Shown here one piece after another: positions 1 to 11,006 of a stretch of DNA of 64,000 bases. The notes under the pieces were generated by a model. That model did not search any database and was not told where the DNA came from. It saw only the letters and a program-made list of their open reading frames with translations. The stretch spans positions 62,001-126,000 of the forward strand of contig NZ_FNCY01000006.1 in assembly GCF_900099695.1 (NCBI RefSeq), in the 5' to 3' direction. The stretch is from Propionivibrio dicarboxylicus. GTDB lineage: Bacteria > Pseudomonadota > Gammaproteobacteria > Burkholderiales > Rhodocyclaceae. Position numbers and translations under genes: made by a program. Position 1 is the first letter of the stretch, and each line of letters begins with the position of its first letter.

Positions 1-1
1 A

Positions 2-136
2 GTGGTCCTGGACGGCAATCATCCCTTGGCCGGAATGGCGCTGGTGTTTACGTGTACCGTCACCGGAGTGCGGCCTGCGGGCGCAGAGGAAATAGCACAC
101 GGGCATGTGCACGACGGTGATTGTGGGGAAGACTGA
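2..136 (+). CDS. slyD: SlyD-type FKBP peptidyl-prolyl isomerase, C-terminal part
   Basis: Only the last 44 codons lie in the window; the reading frame is open from the left edge. They encode the end of the FKBP fold typical of SlyD (DGNHPLAGMALVFTCTV, then VRPAGAEEI), followed by a short His/Asp/Cys-rich tail (HGHVHDGDCGED) like the metal-binding tails of SlyD proteins. SlyD is a cytoplasmic prolyl isomerase and chaperone that can also bind nickel. The tail is much shorter than in E. coli. A strong terminator follows directly, so the gene is probably not co-transcribed with the nap operon. Truncated by the window edge. Confidence 0.85.
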   Translation: MVLDGNHPLAGMALVFTCTVTGVRPAGAEEIAHGHVHDGDCGED

Positions 137-156
137 GTTTTCGCCGAAGAGATAAT

Positions 157-185
157 AAACGCAGCCGCGCGCTGCGTTTTTTTTT
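157..185 (+). terminator. Rho-independent terminator after slyD
   Basis: A perfect 9-bp stem (AAACGCAGC at 157-165 pairing with GCTGCGTTT at 171-179) has a 5-nt loop and runs into an uninterrupted T tract ending at 185. It lies 20 bp after the slyD stop and separates slyD from napD. Confidence 0.9.
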
Positions 186-292
186 GCCGATTCCAGGAGA
201 CTTTGGGGGCGATTTTTAGCATGGGTCAAAGTCTTGGACTATATTGGTCGGTAGCCTAACGGCATTGAATATAACAATAGGGGTCGGGTATC

Positions 293-574
293 TTGAGTCT
301 CGCCAGTCTCGTTCTGCGTATTGATCCACAGAAGCGACAATCCGCCGAAGCTGCGTTGTCCGCCTTGCCGGGCGTCGAATGCCATGCCATGTCCACCGAA
401 GGAAAGCTGATCGTCACTGTCGAGGACGCTCCAGGCGCGGCGATGTCCGATACCTTGATTGCCATTCACCGTATTCCAGAAGTTCTTGCCGCGACGCTGG
501 CTTTTGAGTCCGGCTGTCCCGATGACGATGCCGCCAGTTCCGATTCCCGCCCTTGTGAGGAGCCCACATCATGA
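293..574 (+). CDS. napD: NapD, chaperone for maturation of periplasmic nitrate reductase
   Basis: A 93-residue cytoplasmic protein with the NapD ferredoxin-like fold (opening with SLASLVLRI). NapD binds the twin-arginine signal peptide of NapA and holds it back from export until the molybdenum cofactor is inserted. The start is TTG at 293, with a GGGGT purine run upstream as probable ribosome binding site. The stop overlaps the napA start by 4 bp (ATGA), which suggests translational coupling. It is the first gene of napDAGHBC. The 107 bp between the slyD terminator and this start should hold the nap promoter, but I could not pick out a convincing FNR or NarL site there. Confidence 0.9.
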   Translation: MSLASLVLRIDPQKRQSAEAALSALPGVECHAMSTEGKLIVTVEDAPGAAMSDTLIAIHRIPEVLAATLAFESGCPDDDAASSDSRPCEEPTS

Positions 575-3114
575 CCATCAACCGACGCGATTTCATTAAA
601 TCCCAAGCGATTGCCGCGGCAGCGGCCAGCGCAGGCATTTCCTTGCCGGTACTCGCTGCCGAGGGAAAGCCCGCCAGTTCGTCGGTGGTGAGATGGGATA
701 AAGGCGTCTGCCGGTTCTGCGGGACCGGTTGTGCGGTCCTTGTCGGCGTTCAGAATGGGCGCGTCGTCGCGACGCAAGGGGATCCCGATTCCGAAGTTAA
801 CCGTGGTCTCAATTGCATCAAGGGATACTTCCTGTCGAAGATCATGTACGGCGAGGACCGCCTGACGCGGCCCCTGCTGCGCATGAAGAATGGAAAATAC
901 GATAAGGAAGGCGATTTCACGCCGATTTCCTGGGACCATGCTTTCGACATCATGGCCGAAAAGTGGAAGGCGGCGATGAAGTCCGACGGTCCTGCCGGCG
1001 TTGGCATGTTCGGTTCCGGGCAATGGACGATCTGGGAAGGATACGCCGCGGCGAAATTGTTCAAGGCTGGGTTCCGCTCCAACAACATCGATCCCAATGC
1101 CCGCCATTGCATGGCATCAGCCGTGGCTGGATTCATGCGGACTTTCGGTATCGACGAGCCGATGGGGTGCTATGACGATATCGAGCAGGCCGATGCCTTT
1201 GTCCTATGGGGGTCGAACATGGCCGAGATGCACCCGGTCCTATGGACACGCATCACCGATCGTCGCCTGACCAAAACGGACGTACAGGTGCATGTGCTGT
1301 CGACCTTCGAACACCGGAGTTTCGAACTCGCCGACAACGGGATGATTTTCTCACCGCAGACGGATCTTGCGATTCTCAATTACATCTGTAACCACATCAT
1401 CCAGAGCGGCAAGGTCAATCAGGAGTTCGTCAAGCGCAACGTCAACTTCAAAAAAGGCGAAGCGGATATCGGCTTTGGATTGCGTCCGAATCATCCGCTC
1501 GAAAAGAAGGCGACGAATAACGGCTATCCGGGCGAGGACGGCAAGCCGAAGGGCGACAGCGGCAAGGCGGAAGCCAGTACTTTCGAGGAGTTCAAGAAAT
1601 TCGTCAGCGACTATACGCTTGAAAAAGTGTCCAAACTCTCGGGGGTTCCGCAGGATCGCCTGAAGAAGTTGGCGGAGCTCTATGCCGACCCGAAGCGGAA
1701 GGTCGTCAGCTTCTGGACGATGGGATTCAACCAGCATACGCGTGGCACCTGGGTCAATAACATGATCTATAACGTCCACCTGCTGGTCGGGAAGATTTCC
1801 GAGCCGGGTAATGGGCCGTTCTCATTGACGGGGCAGCCATCCGCCTGTGGTACGGCGCGCGAAGTCGGCACCTTTGCCCATCGCCTTCCGGCCGACATGG
1901 TGGTGACCAATCCGGAGCATCGCAAGCACACCGAGGCTCTCTGGCAGCTGCCTGAAGGCACGATCAACGACAAGATCGGTCTCCATGCCGTGGCGCAAAG
2001 CCGGGCGCTCAAGGATGGCAAGCTCAAATGCTACTGGACGAGCACGACCAACAACATGCAGGCAGGACCGAACGTCAATCAGGAAATCTATCCGGGTTGG
2101 CGCAATCCGGCGGCATTCGTGGTTGTGTCCGAAGCATATCCGACGGTTTCGGCCTTGTCGGCCGACTTGATCCTTCCGTCGGCGATGTGGATGGAAAAGG
2201 AAGGCGCTTTCGGCAATGCCGAACGTCGTACGCAATTCTGGCGCCAACAGGTCAAGGCGCCGGGCGAATCGAAGTCGGATCTGTGGCAATACATCGAGTT
2301 TTCGAAGCGCTTCAAGGTCGAGGATGTCTGGCCAGCCGACTTGATTGCCAAGAAGCCGGAATACAAGGGCAAGACGCTCTACGAAGTTCTGTTCGCCAAC
2401 AAAGTCGTGAACAAATTCCCGAAGAGCGACACGCAGAAGGTTAACGAGCACGCGATCAAACAATACAGCAACGACGAGTCCGAGGCTTTCGGCTTTTACG
2501 TTCAGAAGGGTTTGTTCGAAGAGTATGCGCAGTTTGGTCGGGGGCATGGCCATGACCTGGCCCCATTCGATCTGTATCACAAGGCGCGCGGCCTGCGTTG
2601 GCCGGTTGTCGATGGCAAGGAAACCTTGTGGCGCTTCCGTGAGGGATATGACCCCTATGTCAAGGCGGGCGAGGGCGTCAAGTTCTACGGCCACAAGGAC
2701 AACAAGGCGATCATTTTCGCGCTGCCGTATCAGGATCCGCCCGAAATGCCGGACAAGGAATTCGATCTCTGGTTGTGCACCGGACGTGTTCTTGAGCACT
2801 GGCACACGGGGTCGATGACCCGGCGGGTGCCGGAACTGCATAAGGCCGTTCCCGAAGCACAGGTGTTCATGCATCCGGATGATGCTAAGAAGCGTGGTCT
2901 GCAACGCGGCATGGTCGTCAAGGTGGTTTCCCGTCGCGGAGAAATGATGGCGCGGATCGAGACCAAGGGACGCAACAAGCCGCCCGTCGGTCTGATTTTC
3001 GTTCCCTTCTTCGACGAGTCGCGTCTGGTCAATAAGCTGACGCTGGACGCGACCTGTCCGATTTCGAAGGAAACGGATTTCAAGAAGTGCGCCGTAAAGG
3101 TCGTCCGGGCCTGA
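571..3114 (+). CDS. napA: Periplasmic nitrate reductase catalytic subunit NapA
   Basis: 847 residues. It reduces nitrate to nitrite in the periplasm, using a bis-MGD molybdenum centre and one 4Fe-4S cluster. The N-terminus is a twin-arginine signal (NRRDFIK, then an Ala-rich stretch ending near residue 29). The cluster cysteines are C47, C50, C54 and C82. The probable Mo-ligand cysteine is C180 in [10 protein letters not shown]. The C-terminal molydopterin-binding domain ends the protein. Length and motifs are normal for the family. It receives electrons from NapB and is matured by NapD; the cofactor genes moaA, mobB and mobA lie just downstream of the operon. Confidence 0.97.
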   Translation: MTINRRDFIKSQAIAAAAASAGISLPVLAAEGKPASSSVVRWDKGVCRFCGTGCAVLVGVQNGRVVATQGDPDSEVNRGLNCIKGYFLSKIMYGEDRLTRPLLRMKNGKYDKEGDFTPISWDHAFDIMAEKWKAAMKSDGPAGVGMFGSGQWTIWEGYAAAKLFKAGFRSNNIDPNARHCMASAVAGFMRTFGIDEPMGCYDDIEQADAFVLWGSNMAEMHPVLWTRITDRRLTKTDVQVHVLSTFEHRSFELADNGMIFSPQTDLAILNYICNHIIQSGKVNQEFVKRNVNFKKGEADIGFGLRPNHPLEKKATNNGYPGEDGKPKGDSGKAEASTFEEFKKFVSDYTLEKVSKLSGVPQDRLKKLAELYADPKRKVVSFWTMGFNQHTRGTWVNNMIYNVHLLVGKISEPGNGPFSLTGQPSACGTAREVGTFAHRLPADMVVTNPEHRKHTEALWQLPEGTINDKIGLHAVAQSRALKDGKLKCYWTSTTNNMQAGPNVNQEIYPGWRNPAAFVVVSEAYPTVSALSADLILPSAMWMEKEGAFGNAERRTQFWRQQVKAPGESKSDLWQYIEFSKRFKVEDVWPADLIAKKPEYKGKTLYEVLFANKVVNKFPKSDTQKVNEHAIKQYSNDESEAFGFYVQKGLFEEYAQFGRGHGHDLAPFDLYHKARGLRWPVVDGKETLWRFREGYDPYVKAGEGVKFYGHKDNKAIIFALPYQDPPEMPDKEFDLWLCTGRVLEHWHTGSMTRRVPELHKAVPEAQVFMHPDDAKKRGLQRGMVVKVVSRRGEMMARIETKGRNKPPVGLIFVPFFDESRLVNKLTLDATCPISKETDFKKCAVKVVRA

Positions 3115-3130
3115 GTCACAGGAGCGTGCG

Positions 3131-4012
3131 GTGAGCGGACGGGATTCCCAAAAGCCGGCATCGACGCCGCGTCGGCGGTTCTTGCGCGAAGCGCTGACCG
3201 CCGCCGGAGGCGGGTGTCTGCTCGCGCTCGGCGCCGGGTTGCATGCGCGGCAAGCCTCGGCCTTGCCGGCGCAGGCGATTCGGCCTCCGGGCGCGTTGGT
3301 TGAAGAGGATTTTCTGGCTGCATGCGTACGTTGCGGTTTGTGCGTGCGGGATTGTCCCTATGGAACCTTGCGCCTTGCCGACATGCTCGATCCAGTGGCG
3401 ACGGGATCACCGTTTTTCACGGCACGCCAAGTCCCTTGTGAAATGTGCGAGGACATTCCCTGCGTCAAGGCATGTCCGACGGGAGCGCTTGATCGCTCGC
3501 TGACGGACATCACCAAGGCGCGTATGGGATTGGCGGTACTCTCGGATCAGGAGAGCTGCCTGAATTTCCTGGGGTTGCGCTGCGATGTCTGCTACCGGGT
3601 CTGTCCGGTGATCGACAAGGCCATCACGCTTGAGACACGCCATAATCCGCGATCCGATCGTCATGCCATGTTGTTGCCGACGGTCCATTCCGATGCCTGT
3701 ACCGGTTGTGGCAAATGTGAAAAATCGTGCGTCCTGCCGGAACCGGCGATCAAGGTGTTGCCGCGTAAAGTGGCGCAAGGGGCTTTGCCCGCGCATTACC
3801 GCAAGGGCTGGGAAGAAAAAGCGCGCAATGGCGAGTCGCTGATCGGAGATCAATTGCGTTTGCCGGTGCGTGGTTTTGACGGGACGACTGCAGGACGTGC
3901 GGCGACTGAAACCGTGGTGGCTCCGGCAACGCCGGCGGCGCCTATTGTCGCAACACCTCAGGCAGCTTCTGTGCCGCATGCCAGTGCGCTGAATTCGAGG
4001 TGGAAACCGTGA
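3131..4012 (+). CDS. napG: NapG, ferredoxin-type quinol dehydrogenase component
   Basis: 293 residues starting at GTG, 7 nt after a GGAG site. It has a twin-arginine motif at residues 14-20 (RRRFLRE) and four cysteine groups for 4Fe-4S clusters, including [26 protein letters not shown] and [11 protein letters not shown]. NapG forms a quinol-oxidising electron path with membrane NapH that feeds the periplasmic reductase. The C-terminal tail of roughly 50 residues is rich in Ala, Thr and Pro and looks like an extension beyond the ferredoxin core. It lies 16 bp after napA, and its stop overlaps the likely napH start. Confidence 0.95.
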   Translation: MSGRDSQKPASTPRRRFLREALTAAGGGCLLALGAGLHARQASALPAQAIRPPGALVEEDFLAACVRCGLCVRDCPYGTLRLADMLDPVATGSPFFTARQVPCEMCEDIPCVKACPTGALDRSLTDITKARMGLAVLSDQESCLNFLGLRCDVCYRVCPVIDKAITLETRHNPRSDRHAMLLPTVHSDACTGCGKCEKSCVLPEPAIKVLPRKVAQGALPAHYRKGWEEKARNGESLIGDQLRLPVRGFDGTTAGRAATETVVAPATPAAPIVATPQAASVPHASALNSRWKP

Positions 4013-4866
4013 GCGCCAGATCGCCGCGGGGGCAAGTGTCGTCCCGATCGCTGCTCGCGCGCAGTCGCTGGTTGCTCGCGCGGCGGCTATGCCAACTTGG
4101 TCTCCTCGCGCTGTTCCTGATCGGGCCTTTGCTCGGTGTCTGGATAATCAAAGGGAACCTGTCGGCCTCACTGTTGTTCGACCAGATTCCACTGACGGAT
4201 CCCCTGCTTTTGTTGCAGACGCTTGCCGCCGGCCATTGGCCTTATGTGACAGCCTGGACGGGCGCGCTGATCGTTCTTGTTTTCTACGCGCTTGTGGGTG
4301 GACGCGTTTTCTGCAGTTGGGTGTGTCCGGTGAATCTGGTTACCGACACGGCAGCATGGTTGCGGCGCCGTTTGGGAATAAAGACCGGACGGACGCCGGA
4401 TGGCAATACGCGTTATTGGTTGTTGGCCGGTTTGATGGCGGCGACAGTGCTGACTGGGGTATTGGTGTGGGAGTGGGTCAATCCGGTGACCTTGCTCCAC
4501 CGTGCGCTGGTGTTTGGTCTCGGTGGCGCATCGCTGTTGATCATCGGCATTTTCCTCTATGACACGCTGATCGCCAGTCGTGGCTGGTGCGGGCACCTGT
4601 GTCCCGTCGGGGCGTTTTATGCAGTGCTTGGGCGCATCGCCTTGGTTCGCGTCTCGGCGCATCGTCGCGACGCGTGCGATGACTGTATGGAGTGTTTTGT
4701 CATTTGCCCCGAACCGCAAGTCATTCGCCCGGCACTCAAGGGCGTTGGGCAACCGCACCCGCTGATTCTTTCCGGAAATTGTACTAACTGCGGTCGCTGC
4801 ATCGATGTATGCGACCGTGATGTTTTCAAAATGACTCACCGATTCGACCAAAGGAGCGCGCAATGA
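4009..4866 (+). CDS. napH: NapH, membrane quinol dehydrogenase component
   Basis: About 285 residues with four membrane helices, two cytoplasmic cysteine motifs of the NapH type (CSWVCPV and [10 protein letters not shown]), and two C-terminal 4Fe-4S binding groups ([12 protein letters not shown] and [11 protein letters not shown]). It passes electrons from the quinol pool to NapG. I chose GTG at 4009 because a GAGG site lies 8 nt upstream and the codon overlaps the napG stop. A GTG at 4000 in the same frame has no such site. The stop overlaps napB by 4 bp. Confidence 0.93.
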   Translation: MSARSPRGQVSSRSLLARSRWLLARRLCQLGLLALFLIGPLLGVWIIKGNLSASLLFDQIPLTDPLLLLQTLAAGHWPYVTAWTGALIVLVFYALVGGRVFCSWVCPVNLVTDTAAWLRRRLGIKTGRTPDGNTRYWLLAGLMAATVLTGVLVWEWVNPVTLLHRALVFGLGGASLLIIGIFLYDTLIASRGWCGHLCPVGAFYAVLGRIALVRVSAHRRDACDDCMECFVICPEPQVIRPALKGVGQPHPLILSGNCTNCGRCIDVCDRDVFKMTHRFDQRSAQ

Positions 4867-5333
4867 ACCAGCAGAATTCCCGTTTTTCCCGTGCCTGGGC
4901 CTTCGTTATCGGCGTGTGCGTGAGCGTGCTTGTGGTCGGTGCAGCCAGCGCCGCCGATGGCCCGGTCAAGTTGCAGACCTTGCGCGGTGTCGATGTTTCC
5001 GTCAATGATCCGGTCGGTGAGGGGACGCGCTTCGGACCCGATACGCCGGTTCTGCCGCGTGACTTCGTGCAGCAACCGCCGCTGATTCCTCACACCATCG
5101 AAGGCTATCTGATCAGCAAGGAATTCAATAAGTGCATGGATTGCCATTCGTGGGCACGCTCTAAGGAAGCCAACGCCACGAAGATCTCGATCACGCATTT
5201 CAAGACGCGCGAAGGCGCCGAGATGTCCAGCGTTTCTCCGCAACGCTATTTCTGCAACCAGTGCCACGTGTCGCAGACCGATTCAAAGCCGCTGGTGGGC
5301 AATACGTTCAAGCCGGGCGCGGGCTTGCGCTGA
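4863..5333 (+). CDS. napB: NapB, diheme cytochrome c subunit of periplasmic nitrate reductase
   Basis: 156 residues with a Sec signal peptide (hydrophobic core about residues 11-27, likely cleaved after ASA at 30). Two heme-binding sites are visible, CMDCH at 91-95 and CNQCH at 131-135. NapB is the small electron-transfer partner of NapA and is reduced by NapC and/or NapGH. Its start overlaps the napH stop (ATGA), and an AGGAG site precedes it. Length is normal for the family. Confidence 0.96.
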   Translation: MNQQNSRFSRAWAFVIGVCVSVLVVGAASAADGPVKLQTLRGVDVSVNDPVGEGTRFGPDTPVLPRDFVQQPPLIPHTIEGYLISKEFNKCMDCHSWARSKEANATKISITHFKTREGAEMSSVSPQRYFCNQCHVSQTDSKPLVGNTFKPGAGLR

Positions 5334-5356
5334 AAATCAGAATCTAGGGAGCTGTC

Positions 5357-5983
5357 ATGAATTTCGACCGTATAAAGCCTTTCCTCGACCGCGCGCTGGC
5401 GATTGTGCATCGGGCAGGATGGTTGGCCGTTGTTGTGTTGTTCGTTGGAGGCATCGTTGCCTGGGTCGGATTTAATACCGCGCTCGAAACGACCAATACA
5501 GAGGCATTTTGTATTTCCTGTCACGAAATGAAAGATACCGTGTATGAGGAATACCGGCTGACGACGCATGCATCAAGCCGTACCGGCGTGCGGGCAAGTT
5601 GCCCGGATTGTCATGTGCCAAAATCGTTCGGTCCGAAGATGTTCGCCAAGTTGCGGGCGTCGAAGGATGTTTATCACAACATCCTCGGGACGATTGATAC
5701 GCCGGACAAATTCAACGCCAGGCGCTTGCAGATGGCCGAAGCGGTGTGGACGCGCATGAAGGAAACGGATTCGCGGGAATGTCGCGGATGCCACGACGAA
5801 CAAGGCTTCGACTACATGAAGCAGAGTCGGCGTAGTGCGGCGCAGCATCAGACCGGGATCAGCGAAGGAAAGACGTGTATCGATTGCCACAAGGGCATTG
5901 CGCATCGCCTGCCCGCGGTTGAACAGGCTATCGGTGCCGACAAGGGCGGCGCGCCGCAGGATGTTTTCCACCCGGTGAAGTAA
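5357..5983 (+). CDS. napC: NapC, membrane-anchored tetraheme quinol dehydrogenase
   Basis: 208 residues of the NapC/NirT family. One N-terminal membrane anchor (about residues 21-40) precedes four CxxCH heme sites at 52-56, 82-86, 142-146 and 174-178. It oxidises menaquinol or ubiquinol and reduces NapB. The operon therefore carries both NapC and NapGH, two routes from the quinone pool. A GGGAG site sits well ahead of the ATG. It is the last nap gene; no napF or napE is visible in this window. Confidence 0.96.
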   Translation: MNFDRIKPFLDRALAIVHRAGWLAVVVLFVGGIVAWVGFNTALETTNTEAFCISCHEMKDTVYEEYRLTTHASSRTGVRASCPDCHVPKSFGPKMFAKLRASKDVYHNILGTIDTPDKFNARRLQMAEAVWTRMKETDSRECRGCHDEQGFDYMKQSRRSAAQHQTGISEGKTCIDCHKGIAHRLPAVEQAIGADKGGAPQDVFHPVK

Positions 5984-6054
5984 TCGTTGTCGGTTCGGTG
6001 TCCATATCAGGCTATCATTGCGCTGATGTGGATACCGTTCGTATGGAGTCCTTG

Positions 6055-7101
6055 GTGACAGATCAATCCCGATCGACGCCCGTGCTGGTCGATCAACTAT
6101 CGCGCCCACTGCGCGATCTTCGAATTTCGGTAACGGATCGCTGCAATTTCAGGTGTGGCTACTGCATGCCGCGTGAGGTCTTCGGCAAGGGCTTCATCTT
6201 CCTGCAGCGCGCAGAATTGCTGAGCTTCGAGGAAATTCTTCGTTTTGCCCGAGTCGCGACACAAGCCGGCGTTCGCAAGATCCGTCTGACCGGCGGCGAG
6301 CCGCTGCTTCGGCACGGAATCGAAAGACTCATCGAGAAATTGGCAACGCTGCAGGATTGCGATGGCAAGCCGCTCGAAATCGCCATGACCACCAACGGCA
6401 GTCTGTTGCTCGCCAAGGCCAAGGGTTTGAAGGATGCGGGACTGACGCGTCTGACCGTCAGCCTGGATGCGCTCGATGACGCGGTGTTTCGTCGGATGAG
6501 CGACTCGGACCTGTCGGTAAGTCGCGTCCTGGCCGGGATCGAAGCCGCGAAAACGGCGGGGCTGGCGCCGGTCAAGGTCAATACCGTCGTCAAGCGTGGG
6601 GCCAATGAAGACCAGATACTCCCTCTGGTCAGGCATTTTCGCCATAGCGGTGTCATTTTGCGCTTCATCGAATTCATGGACGTTGGGACGACCAATGGCT
6701 GGCGGCTTGATGACGTTGTCCCTGCGGGCGAAATTGTCTCGCAGATCAATGCAGAATTTCCCTTGCGAACGGTTGATCCAGCGTATCGGGGCGAGGTTGC
6801 CGAACGTTGGGCGTTTGTCGATGGCGCTGGCGAGATCGGTGTTGTCGCCTCGGTGACGCAGGCTTTTTGCGGCGATTGCAATCGTCTCAGGCTATCGACG
6901 GACGGAAAACTCTATACCTGTCTGTTTGCCGGGTCCGGGACCGATTTCCGCGAGATGTTGCGCAGCGGCGAAGGCGACGAGCGCTTGCTGCAATGCCTGG
7001 GAGATCTCTGGCAAAGGCGCACCGACCGGTATTCGCAAGATCGCCAGGAAGCGACGACACCTTCAGTCAGAAAAATTGAGATGTCGTATATTGGCGGTTG
7101 A
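6055..7101 (+). CDS. moaA: GTP 3',8-cyclase MoaA (molybdenum cofactor biosynthesis)
   Basis: About 348 residues. This radical-SAM enzyme starts molybdopterin synthesis from GTP. The radical-SAM cysteines are at residues 30, 34 and 37 (CNFRCGYC). The motif GGEPLLR follows, then the second cluster site ([10 protein letters not shown] ... YTC). The protein ends in the Gly-Gly tail essential in MoaA. I chose GTG at 6055, which has a GGAG site 6 nt upstream; ATG at 6043 in the same frame is the alternative. Its position directly after nap fits supply of cofactor to NapA. Confidence 0.93.
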   Translation: MTDQSRSTPVLVDQLSRPLRDLRISVTDRCNFRCGYCMPREVFGKGFIFLQRAELLSFEEILRFARVATQAGVRKIRLTGGEPLLRHGIERLIEKLATLQDCDGKPLEIAMTTNGSLLLAKAKGLKDAGLTRLTVSLDALDDAVFRRMSDSDLSVSRVLAGIEAAKTAGLAPVKVNTVVKRGANEDQILPLVRHFRHSGVILRFIEFMDVGTTNGWRLDDVVPAGEIVSQINAEFPLRTVDPAYRGEVAERWAFVDGAGEIGVVASVTQAFCGDCNRLRLSTDGKLYTCLFAGSGTDFREMLRSGEGDERLLQCLGDLWQRRTDRYSQDRQEATTPSVRKIEMSYIGG

Positions 7102-7146
7102 TTCATCCTTTTCGGTCGCGGCTTTTCGCGACAATTTGATCGTCCT

Positions 7147-7647
7147 ATGAATACACCACCCGTTTTTATCTTTGTCGGACATTCGAATTCCGGCAAAACC
7201 ACCTTCGTTGAAAAATTGATCCCGGAACTTTCGCGTCGCGGCTTGCGCGTGGCAACGATGAAGCACGCCCACCATTCGGTTTCGCTCGATACGGAAGGCA
7301 AGGACAGTTGGCGCTACAAGCAGGCCGGTGCCACCATGAGCATGCTGGTGACGAAATCGGCGGTTCAGGTGGTCGCCGACGCGGTAGATCGGCGTGAGCC
7401 TCAAGTTCTCGCAGGCCGTTTTCTCGGTGAGGCCGACCTGGTGCTCGCCGAAGGTTTTTCCTTTGCGCAAGGGCCGAAAATAGAGGTTCTGCGCCGTGCC
7501 TGCGACAAGCCGCCGCGGTGCTCGCTTGCCGATGGTGTGGTCGCGCTGGTGACTGATTGCGACGACGTCTATCCCGAACTTCCCCGCTTCATACTGGATG
7601 ACGTGGTCGGCGTCGCCGATTTTCTCATCGACCGGATGCGCGGATGA
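7147..7647 (+). CDS. mobB: MobB, molybdopterin-guanine dinucleotide biosynthesis adaptor
   Basis: 166 residues with a P-loop at 11-18 (GHSNSGKT) and the DSWRY-QAGA region typical of MobB. This GTP-binding protein assists MobA in forming the guanine dinucleotide form of the cofactor that DMSO-reductase-family enzymes such as NapA require. The 3' end overlaps mobA by 4 bp, so the two are likely coupled. Confidence 0.93.
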   Translation: MNTPPVFIFVGHSNSGKTTFVEKLIPELSRRGLRVATMKHAHHSVSLDTEGKDSWRYKQAGATMSMLVTKSAVQVVADAVDRREPQVLAGRFLGEADLVLAEGFSFAQGPKIEVLRRACDKPPRCSLADGVVALVTDCDDVYPELPRFILDDVVGVADFLIDRMRG

Positions 7648-8228
7648 TCGCGGATTGCTCGGCCTTGATTCTGGCCGGGGGGCTGTCTACCCGGATGGGC
7701 GTCGACAAGACCTCGCTGGAATTCGAGGGGCAAACCTTGCTGCAACGCGCGATCGACAGAATGCGCGATATCTTTCCGGAAGTGATCGTCAGCGTTCGCG
7801 CGCACCGGAATGATGTCGATTTGCCTCAAGTTGTCGACGAGACCGTCGGCGGCGGTCCCGTGGCAGGGATGTGTTCGGGGCTGGCTGCGAGCCGAACGCC
7901 ATGGCTATTTGCCATCGCCGCGGACATGCCTTATGCCGATCAGGCCACCATCATCCGCTTGGCGCAATACCGGAGCGACGACTTTCAGGCGATCATTCCT
8001 GTCGTGAATGGCCATCCACAGCCTTTGTTCGGTTTCTACAGAACGGAAGCTTTGCCGATATTTCGCTCAGTGTTGGCCGGAAATGGAAAGCGCAGTCTCC
8101 GGAGTGCTCTGTCGCAGTTGCAGGTGCATTGGGTTGACGAGGCGCTTCTGCGACCTGGCGACCCTGAGTTGCGCAGTTTTACGGATCTCGATACGCCCGC
8201 CGATCTTGACCTGATCCGAAAAGACTGA
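7644..8228 (+). CDS. mobA: Molybdenum cofactor guanylyltransferase MobA
   Basis: 194 residues. It transfers GMP from GTP to Mo-molybdopterin. The nucleotidyltransferase signature LILAGGLSTRMGVDK is at residues 8-22, with the metal-binding AADMPY further in. Length is normal for MobA. The start overlaps mobB (ATGA). It is the last gene of the moaA-mobB-mobA run, and it converges on cstA. Confidence 0.94.
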   Translation: MIADCSALILAGGLSTRMGVDKTSLEFEGQTLLQRAIDRMRDIFPEVIVSVRAHRNDVDLPQVVDETVGGGPVAGMCSGLAASRTPWLFAIAADMPYADQATIIRLAQYRSDDFQAIIPVVNGHPQPLFGFYRTEALPIFRSVLAGNGKRSLRSALSQLQVHWVDEALLRPGDPELRSFTDLDTPADLDLIRKD

Positions 8229-8243
8229 CGGGGATCAACAATG

Positions 8244-8274
8244 AAAAACGGCCCGACGCATTAGCGCCGGGCCG
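8244..8274 (-). terminator. Terminator of cstA (minus strand), between convergent mobA and cstA
   Basis: CGGCCCG (8249-8255) pairs with CGGGCCG (8268-8274). Read on the minus strand, the stem is followed by five T residues (A run at 8244-8248), which fits a terminator for cstA. On the plus strand no T run follows, so mobA would use it poorly. Confidence 0.75.
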
Positions 8275-8298
8275 CTTGAAAATGCGATCAGGCGAGAA

Positions 8299-10110
<1,812 letters not shown>

Positions 10111-10165
10111 CAGAATCCCCCAGATTGATTGAAAAGCCTCGCGTGTTCGGAAGACCCGGCCCCTG

Positions 10166-10190
10166 ATGCCAATGATCGACCCAACATGCC
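10166..10190 (-). promoter_or_regulatory. Candidate LytTR (BtsR) operator upstream of cstA
   Basis: On the minus strand two GGCAT pentamers (10190-10186 and 10170-10166) lie exactly 20 bp apart, about two helical turns, 56-80 bp upstream of the cstA start. LytTR regulators typically bind direct repeats about two turns apart. A third GGCAT sits at 10236-10232. The flanking bases after the pentamers differ (GTTGG and CAGGG), so this is a candidate only. Confidence 0.45.
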
Positions 10191-10289
10191 GGTATCAGTC
10201 TAGTCTTTTTTGATTTTGGGGAAAGCAAAAAATGCCGAGAGGTTTTACAGGGGGCTGAACGGACGAAATCCGGGGCTGAGTGGCGCCGC

Positions 10290-11006
10290 CTAGCTGAGAA
10301 GAAGTTGCGATTTGATATCGCGAAGGTGGCGGCGACTGACGGGAATGCGCTTTCCGGTATGAGTTACAGCTTCGGCCGAACCATTGTCGAGCAGTTCGAT
10401 TTCCCTGATCTTTTCGAGATTGACGAGATATTGACGATGGCAGCGCACCAGCGCCGTACGTTCCTGCAGCAGTTTCAGCGTCAGTTCCGTGACGCCAGAA
10501 CGATCGTGGCTGCTGACATGGATGCCGGACTGGTCGGTGTGAACAAATTCGACATCATCGAGGGGGATCAGGAATATCTTGTTTCGGGTGGTACATGGAA
10601 TTTGGGTGAGCCGACTGACGCTGGCAGGGAGCGTCATCGCTTTCGGTTGCGCGTCTGAGCGCAGCCAGTCGAGTGTCTTGTTAAGCCGTTCCTGTTCGAT
10701 GGGCTTGAGCAGATAGTCGGTCGCGTGTTCCTCGAATGCCTTCAACGCGTGTTCATCGAATGCGGTGACGAAAACGATGCGTGGCAGTGCCGACGGGTCG
10801 ATCATGCCGACCATTTCCAGCCCGCTGATGCGCGGCATCTGTATATCGAGAAAGACAACGTCCGGACGCAAACGATGAATCGCCGCCAGCCCCTCGATGG
10901 CATTGGCGCATTCTCCAACCACTTCGATATCGGAAGCCGACGCCAGCAGTGCCTTCAGTTCCTCGCGTGATGGCGTTTCGTCGTCGATGATGAGTGCGCT
11001 TAGCAT
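10290..11006 (-). CDS. btsR: LytTR response regulator, BtsR ortholog
   Basis: 238 residues: a receiver domain (phospho-acceptor Asp54 in FLDIQMPRISGLEM) and a C-terminal LytTR DNA-binding domain (about residues 135-235, with LVRCHRQYLVNL and IPVSRRHL). From memory it matches E. coli BtsR closely along its length (IQMPRISGLEMVGM; AFEEHATDYLLKPI). BtsR responds to extracellular pyruvate via BtsS and activates btsT. The start overlaps the end of btsS, so the two are translationally coupled. The likely target is cstA next door. Confidence 0.93.
   Translation of the reverse strand: MLSALIIDDETPSREELKALLASASDIEVVGECANAIEGLAAIHRLRPDVVFLDIQMPRISGLEMVGMIDPSALPRIVFVTAFDEHALKAFEEHATDYLLKPIEQERLNKTLDWLRSDAQPKAMTLPASVSRLTQIPCTTRNKIFLIPLDDVEFVHTDQSGIHVSSHDRSGVTELTLKLLQERTALVRCHRQYLVNLEKIREIELLDNGSAEAVTHTGKRIPVSRRHLRDIKSQLLLS

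Noticed and set aside
185-292. FNR box in the nap promoter region
   Set aside because: TTG-containing half-sites exist but no TTGAT-N4-ATCAA arrangement within reasonable mismatch.
1822-2904. 360-codon minus-strand open frame inside napA
   Set aside because: It is the antisense shadow of a strongly supported napA, caused by high-GC codon use, and shows no domain of its own.
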